A stretch of 16,839 bases of DNA from Acidimicrobiaceae bacterium (GTDB lineage: Bacteria > Actinomycetota > Acidimicrobiia > Acidimicrobiales > Salinilacustritrichaceae), in assembly GCA_003476595.1 (NCBI GenBank), contig DMTU01000358.1, forward strand, positions 18,749 to 35,587, in the 5' to 3' direction. Positions within the stretch are counted from its first letter, which is position 1. Every line of letters starts with the position of its first letter. The position numbers and the translations under genes are program-made. Shown here piece by piece: positions 13,841 through 16,839 of this stretch. The notes below the pieces were generated by a model. The model was not told the origin of the DNA. It saw only the letters and a program-made list of their open reading frames with translations, and did no database searches.

Positions 13841-14152
13841 ATGGACCGCCACCAGTACCTGCTCATCATGGCCGCCTGCGCGGCGATCACGCTGCCGCTG
13901 GAGTTCGTCTTCCGGGCTCGCGTGTACCGCCGACCCCGTCGGCTCCTGCGGGCCATGTGGCTCCCGCTCGCCATCTTCATCGCGTGGGACGTCATCGCCA
14001 TCGCCCGGGGCCACTGGACCTTCGACGAGCGGTGGGTCACCGGGTGGCGCCTGCCCGGCGACATCCCGGTGGAGGAGGTCGCCTTCTTCATCGTGATCCC
14101 GCTGTGCGCGCTGTTGACCTTCGAAGCCTCCCGTCACACGCTGAAGCGGTGA
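13841..14152 (+). CDS. crtYc: Lycopene cyclase subunit CrtYc
   Basis: Small membrane protein of 103 residues with three hydrophobic segments (about 6-25, 37-56, 80-94). It carries the lycopene-cyclase-domain signature IPVEEVAFF (residues 75-83) after WDVIAIARGHWTF, the pattern shared by actinobacterial CrtYc/CrtYd, fungal and archaeal fused cyclases. In actinobacteria, CrtYc and CrtYd form a heterodimer that cyclises lycopene ends; the beta type gives beta-carotene. The acidic pair after Pro is the presumed catalytic site. The following crtYd starts 8 bases after the stop, and the downstream hydroxylase acts on beta-rings, which supports beta-cyclase activity. Epsilon-cyclase activity as in C50 pathways is possible but less likely because CrtZ is next. 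Confidence 0.93.
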   Translation: MDRHQYLLIMAACAAITLPLEFVFRARVYRRPRRLLRAMWLPLAIFIAWDVIAIARGHWTFDERWVTGWRLPGDIPVEEVAFFIVIPLCALLTFEASRHTLKR

Positions 14153-14159
14153 CCGGCCC

Positions 14160-14501
14160 ATGAGCTACGAGTACGCCATCCCCGCCGTCCTGTCGGCCGT
14201 CGCCGTCGTCGCCCTCGAGACGCGCGTGCTGCGCACGGGCCTGTTCCGCAGCCCGTCGTACTGGTGGACGATGGGCATCAGCCTGTTCTTCATGTTCCTG
14301 GTCAACGGCTGGCTCACCAAGCTGTCGGCGCCGATCGTGCGCTACGACCCGGAGCAGAAGACCCCGTGGCGCTTCCCGTGGGACATCCCCGTGGAGGACT
14401 ACTTCTTCGGGTTCTCGCTGCTCACCCTCGTGCTGCTGCTGTGGGTGCGCCAGGACACGCCCGACGACCCCGCCCCCTGGCGACCGGAGGAGCGAGCATG
14501 A
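14160..14501 (+). CDS. crtYd: Lycopene cyclase subunit CrtYd
   Basis: Second half of the split cyclase, 113 residues with three hydrophobic segments. It has the matching signature IPVEDYFFGF (residues 76-85) after TPWRFPWD, with Asp replacing the second Glu of CrtYc, as is usual for the second domain. It would form the CrtYc/CrtYd heterodimer in the cytoplasmic membrane. The ATG at 14160 lies 7 bases after the crtYc stop with no clear ribosome site, so reinitiation is likely. The gene ends in an ATGA overlap with crtZ (14498-14501). Confidence 0.93.
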   Translation: MSYEYAIPAVLSAVAVVALETRVLRTGLFRSPSYWWTMGISLFFMFLVNGWLTKLSAPIVRYDPEQKTPWRFPWDIPVEDYFFGFSLLTLVLLLWVRQDTPDDPAPWRPEERA

Positions 14502-14989
14502 GCGCGCTCGCCGTCGTGGTCGCCGCGTTCGTGGTCATGGAGCCGGTGACCTACCTGGCCCACCGCTACGTGATGCACGGCCTCGGCCGCCGGCTCCACC
14601 GCTCGCACCACCGGCGCTGGCCGGGCCGGACCGAGGGTGAGCCCTTCTTCGAGGCCAACGACGCGTTCCCCGCCGCCTTCGCCGGTGTCGTGATGGTCGC
14701 GATGGCGGCCGGCTTCAACGTCGACGGCCTCGGCGTGCTGCTGCCCGTCACCGTCGGCGTCACCCTGTACGGCCTCGCCTACGCCCTGGTCCACGACGGC
14801 TACATCCACCAGCGGCTGCCGGTCCCGGGTCGCCACGCTGCACTCGACCGGCTGGCCGAGGCGCACGCGCTGCACCACCGCTTCGGCGGTGAGCCCTACG
14901 GGATGCTGGTGCCCATCGTGCCCGCGTCGGTGCGGGCCCGGGCCGAGGCGGCCGACGAGCGGCAGCTCACACGCACAGGCCGTCGCTGA
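14498..14989 (+). CDS. crtZ: Beta-carotene hydroxylase CrtZ
   Basis: Membrane-bound non-haem diiron hydroxylase of 163 residues, the normal CrtZ length, of the fatty-acid-hydroxylase superfamily. All histidine motifs are present: H22-x4-H27 (AHRYVMH), H34-x2-HH (HRSHH), H99-x4-H104 (HDGYIH) and H123-x2-HH (HALHH). It adds hydroxyl groups at C3 and C3' of beta-carotene, giving cryptoxanthin then zeaxanthin, with O2 and a reductant such as ferredoxin. The ATG start overlaps the crtYd stop in ATGA and has GGAGG (14486-14490) 7 bases upstream. The 3' end overlaps the end of the convergent lipoprotein gene by 23 bp, with no terminator visible between them. Confidence 0.95.
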   Translation: MSALAVVVAAFVVMEPVTYLAHRYVMHGLGRRLHRSHHRRWPGRTEGEPFFEANDAFPAAFAGVVMVAMAAGFNVDGLGVLLPVTVGVTLYGLAYALVHDGYIHQRLPVPGRHAALDRLAEAHALHHRFGGEPYGMLVPIVPASVRARAEAADERQLTRTGRR

Positions 14990-15740
14990 CGCCCCGCCGG
15001 CACAGCGTGGTGGACTCCACCGTGCGCACCGTGAAGCTCTCGCCGCCCGGGTCGGGCTCGGCGAAGATGTGGAGGCGCTCGCCGAGCACGGCGTCGTCGG
15101 GGAAGCCGACCACGTCGACCGTGATCTCGCCGAGGTCGCCCACGGAGGGGCCGTCGACCACGACCACGTCGGGCTCGGGTTCGCCCTCGCCGGCGACCTG
15201 GTCGGCGACGAGCTCGCCCAGCTGCAGCATCGTGTCGCCCCGAGGACGGTCGGCCACGTCGGGGTAGAGCTCGCTGGTCGTGTCCCGGACCGCGCCGAGG
15301 TGGGCGAGGAACGCGGTGCTGGCCCAGCCGGTCTCGCCGTCGACCTCGACCTCGGCCCAGATCGGGCCGTCCTCGAGCTGGCGGTTGTGCCCGGTGGGCA
15401 TGATCCCGTCGGCCAGCGGGTCGAGCTCGGCGACGACCTCGTACGCCACGCCCGGGGCGGCGCGGACGTTGAGGACGTCGTCGGCCGCCACGCCGACCAC
15501 GGCGAGCTCGGCACCTTCGTAGGGGAAGATGTCGATGCGCTCGCCGGGCAGCTCGGACGGGGTCGGGGCCGCGGTGGTGGAGGACGGGTCGGCGGTCTCC
15601 GTCTCCGTCTCCGTCTCGGTCTCGGTCTCCGTCTCGGTCGGGACCGACGTGTCGGTGGAGGTCTCCGTGTCGTCGTCGTCGCCGCACCCGGCGGCGATCA
15701 GGGCGACGGTGAGCAGTCCCAGCAGCAGTGCGCGGCGCAT
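14967..15740 (-). CDS. Lipoprotein with SH3-like domain
   Basis: Secreted lipoprotein of 257 residues. The leader MRRALLLGLLTVALIAAGC ends in the modifiable Cys19, followed by DDDD. A Thr/Glu/Ser-rich spacer (about 25-66) includes seven consecutive Thr-Glu dipeptides. Residues about 81-140 resemble a bacterial SH3 domain: DDVLNVRAAPGVAYEVVAEL, then WAEVEVDGETGWASTAFLA. The C-terminal part (about 165-257) is acidic and beta-rich-looking without a recognised family; it has two Cys near the end (LCRRGVSDGLCV) that could form a disulfide. Such SH3-like domains often bind cell-wall peptides or act as scaffolds. The ATG start at 15740 is supported by TACCGT 6 bases upstream. The 3' end overlaps crtZ by 23 bp. 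Confidence 0.85.
   Translation of the reverse strand: MRRALLLGLLTVALIAAGCGDDDDTETSTDTSVPTETETETETETETETADPSSTTAAPTPSELPGERIDIFPYEGAELAVVGVAADDVLNVRAAPGVAYEVVAELDPLADGIMPTGHNRQLEDGPIWAEVEVDGETGWASTAFLAHLGAVRDTTSELYPDVADRPRGDTMLQLGELVADQVAGEGEPEPDVVVVDGPSVGDLGEITVDVVGFPDDAVLGERLHIFAEPDPGGESFTVRTVESTTLCRRGVSDGLCV
15594..15635. repeat. Seven hexamer tandem repeats coding for Thr-Glu
   Basis: Seven copies of (G/C)GTCTC in plus-strand order, coding on the minus strand for the (Thr-Glu) spacer of the lipoprotein. The unit is six bases, so slippage would change spacer length without breaking the frame. Confidence 0.85.
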
Positions 15741-15746
15741 GCCCCC

Positions 15747-15752
15747 ACGGTA
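15747..15752 (-). promoter_or_regulatory. Candidate -10 hexamer for the SH3-like lipoprotein gene
   Basis: On the minus strand this reads TACCGT, 6 bases before the ATG at 15740. It sits in the 22-bp gap after the CrtA-like gene, so the lipoprotein probably has its own leaderless transcript. Confidence 0.5.
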
Positions 15753-15762
15753 CGGCAGGTGG

Positions 15763-16461
15763 TCACACCCAGGTGGCGGGGCCGAGCGGGCCTTCGCCGG
15801 ACCACGTCCCGGTCCAGGCCACCGGAGCGAACCGGGCGAAGAGCTCCTCGCCGTACCAGTCCTCGTCGCGTGTCCGGCGCACGACCTCGACGTGCTCGGC
15901 GCTGCGGTAGGAGAAGCGCTGCATGGCCTCCGCGTCGCGCCACAGGCTGAAGGTCGCCTGCCGACCGATCGGCCACTCGCCGATGCCGGCCGCGGCCAGC
16001 AGCCCCTCCACCGAGCCGAGGTGGGCGTCGACCGGCGGGACGGCGCGCAGGAAGGCGGGGAGGCGACGCCACCGCACGGTGGCGCGGGTGAGCACCGCGA
16101 CCGGACCGTCGTGGTCGACCGCCGGGTCCTGGCCCGCGAGAGGGTCGACGCCGTCCCACGTGCCGCGGGACCCGAGGGGTCGCAGCTGCACGTCGAAGCG
16201 CTCCGCGGCCCGGTCCCACCGTCGGGAGAGCGGGTGGTGCTCCCGGAACCGGACCAGGTCGGCGACGTCGTCCCACACGGCGAAGGCAGCCCAGCGGCGC
16301 AGGTCGGCCGACGTGGTCATCGTCTGGCCCTCGCCGGTGCCGAGCAGCCGACCGAACCGCAGCCCGGGCACGCGGCGCAGGGCGCGCCGGTCGAGGGGCA
16401 GGCGCGCGGCGGGCCCGAACGCACCGGCGTGGCGCACGAGGTGGAAGGACGCGACGACCAT
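15763..16461 (-). CDS. Spheroidene monooxygenase (CrtA)-like protein
   Basis: Protein of 232 residues, close to the usual CrtA length. The characteristic block is at residues 159-174 (GIGEWPIGRQATFSLW), continuing as AMQRFSYRSAEHVEVVRRTR, DEDWYGEELFARF; His190 in this block is a candidate haem ligand. Known CrtA proteins are haem-containing oxygenases adding keto groups to acyclic carotenoids such as spheroidene. Its place two genes from crtYc-crtYd-crtZ fits a carotenoid or other isoprenoid substrate, but many CrtA-family homologues have no assigned reaction, and cyclic carotenoids would not be standard substrates. ATG at 16461, with TAGCGT 9 bases upstream. Soluble, no signal peptide. Confidence 0.78.
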   Translation of the reverse strand: MVVASFHLVRHAGAFGPAARLPLDRRALRRVPGLRFGRLLGTGEGQTMTTSADLRRWAAFAVWDDVADLVRFREHHPLSRRWDRAAERFDVQLRPLGSRGTWDGVDPLAGQDPAVDHDGPVAVLTRATVRWRRLPAFLRAVPPVDAHLGSVEGLLAAAGIGEWPIGRQATFSLWRDAEAMQRFSYRSAEHVEVVRRTRDEDWYGEELFARFAPVAWTGTWSGEGPLGPATWV

Positions 16462-16470
16462 GCGCCCCCG

Positions 16471-16476
16471 ACGCTA
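16471..16476 (-). promoter_or_regulatory. Candidate -10 hexamer for the CrtA-like gene
   Basis: On the minus strand this reads TAGCGT, 9 bases before the ATG at 16461. It overlaps a rightward TACGGG (16475-16480) that could serve the PlsY-like gene, so the 39-bp gap probably holds two face-to-face promoters. Confidence 0.4.
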
Positions 16477-16500
16477 CGGGCCGTGGATCAGAGTGGTGCG

Positions 16501-16839
16501 GTGCTCCCCGCCCTGATCGCCGCGGCCGTGGCCGGCTACGTCCTGGGCTCGATCCCGGTGGCGGTCCTCGTCGGTCGCGCGCGCGGCTTCGATCCCCGAG
16601 ACGTCGGCGACCGCAACCCGGGGTACTGGAACGTCAAGGACCAGCTCGGGCCCCGGGGTTCGCTGCCGGTGTTCGTCGGCGACGTGGCCAAGGGGGCCCT
16701 GGCAGGTGCCGTGGGCCTGCTGCTCGACGACCCGGCCTGGGGCGTCGCCCACGTGGCGGTGGGCTCGGCCATGCTCGGCCACGCCTACCCGGTGTTCGCC
16801 GGCTTCCGGGGCGGCCGCTCGATCCTCACCTTCGTCGGC
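16501..16839 (+). CDS. Divergent PlsY-like glycerol-3-phosphate acyltransferase (3' end outside window)
   Basis: The first 113 residues are visible and the frame is open at the right edge. The PlsY family transfers acyl groups from acyl-phosphate to glycerol-3-phosphate in the membrane. Matches: an N-terminal helix (LPALIAAAVAGYVLGSIPVA), NPGYWNV (39-45) at the place of the SGNPGATNV motif, GDVAKG (60-65), and LGHAYPVFAGFRGGRS (93-108) for the GHxFPVFxxFKGGK motif. The first motif is altered: Ser-Gly becomes Asp-Arg and Ala-Thr becomes Tyr-Trp, while Asn-Pro-Gly and Asn-Val remain. This points to a paralogue with altered substrate rather than the main PlsY. Start: GTG 16501; a GTG at 16483 is possible. 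It is divergent from the CrtA-like gene. Confidence 0.8.
   Translation, partial: MLPALIAAAVAGYVLGSIPVAVLVGRARGFDPRDVGDRNPGYWNVKDQLGPRGSLPVFVGDVAKGALAGAVGLLLDDPAWGVAHVAVGSAMLGHAYPVFAGFRGGRSILTFVG

Noticed and set aside
15594..15635. Repeat considered as a CRISPR or regulatory repeat array
   Set aside because: Units are 6 bp with no spacers and encode an in-frame Thr-Glu spacer of a lipoprotein.

Overview
The window is very GC-rich (about 70% by eye), with nearly every third codon position G or C, many GTG starts, 4-base stop/start overlaps and several genes that seem to start at or next to their own transcription start. With a split CrtYc/CrtYd lycopene cyclase, a DUF4032 kinase-like protein and actinobacterial-style lipoproteins, this points to a high-GC actinobacterium. 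An Acidimicrobiia member is my best guess, but no 16S or marker gene is present. The region looks like ordinary chromosome: no tRNA, rRNA, CRISPR array, IS element or phage gene was seen.

Layout. (1) 2-1443: 3' part of a metal-ion ABC importer (ATPase, then permease, overlapping in GTGA). (2) 1463-2614: a cardiolipin-synthase-like phospholipase D protein, tail to tail with a leftward operon (4466 to 2611) of chorismate mutase, MOSC protein and diacylglycerol-kinase-like lipid kinase. (3) 4467-4734: a gap with the most AT-rich patch of the window and a possible small rightward gene. (4) 7359 to 4735, leftward: a 39-residue basic small protein with a strong Shine-Dalgarno sequence, a ferritin-like diiron protein behind a palindromic promoter, and a DUF4032 kinase-like protein. 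(5) 7425-10796: a complete GH38 alpha-mannosidase carrying a compositionally foreign 54-bp inverted-repeat insert, then a small acidic lipoprotein. (6) 12157 to 10838: a polysaccharide flippase, convergent with the lipoprotein through a hairpin whose loop holds the flippase stop codon. (7) 12194-13788: two coupled alpha/beta hydrolases, the second without the nucleophilic serine. (8) 13841-14989: crtYc-crtYd-crtZ, predicted to turn lycopene into beta-carotene and zeaxanthin. (9) 15740 to 14967: an SH3-like lipoprotein; 16461 to 15763: a spheroidene-monooxygenase (CrtA)-like protein; 16501 to the right edge: a divergent PlsY-like acyltransferase.

How they fit together. The clearest functional unit is the late carotenoid module, possibly extended by the CrtA-like oxygenase; phytoene synthase and desaturase must lie elsewhere. 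Three lipid-head-group or acyl-transfer enzymes (PLD-type, DAG-kinase-type, PlsY-like) are present but not in one operon. A hexamer of the form TAnnnT placed 6-9 bases before the start codon recurs at seven genes on both strands, with looser versions at a few more. This suggests widespread leaderless transcription, and I used it to choose several starts. I see no convincing new multi-gene system. The best leads are the insert in the mannosidase, the serine-less hydrolase coupled to an intact one, the 39-residue small protein and the palindrome at the diiron gene promoter.
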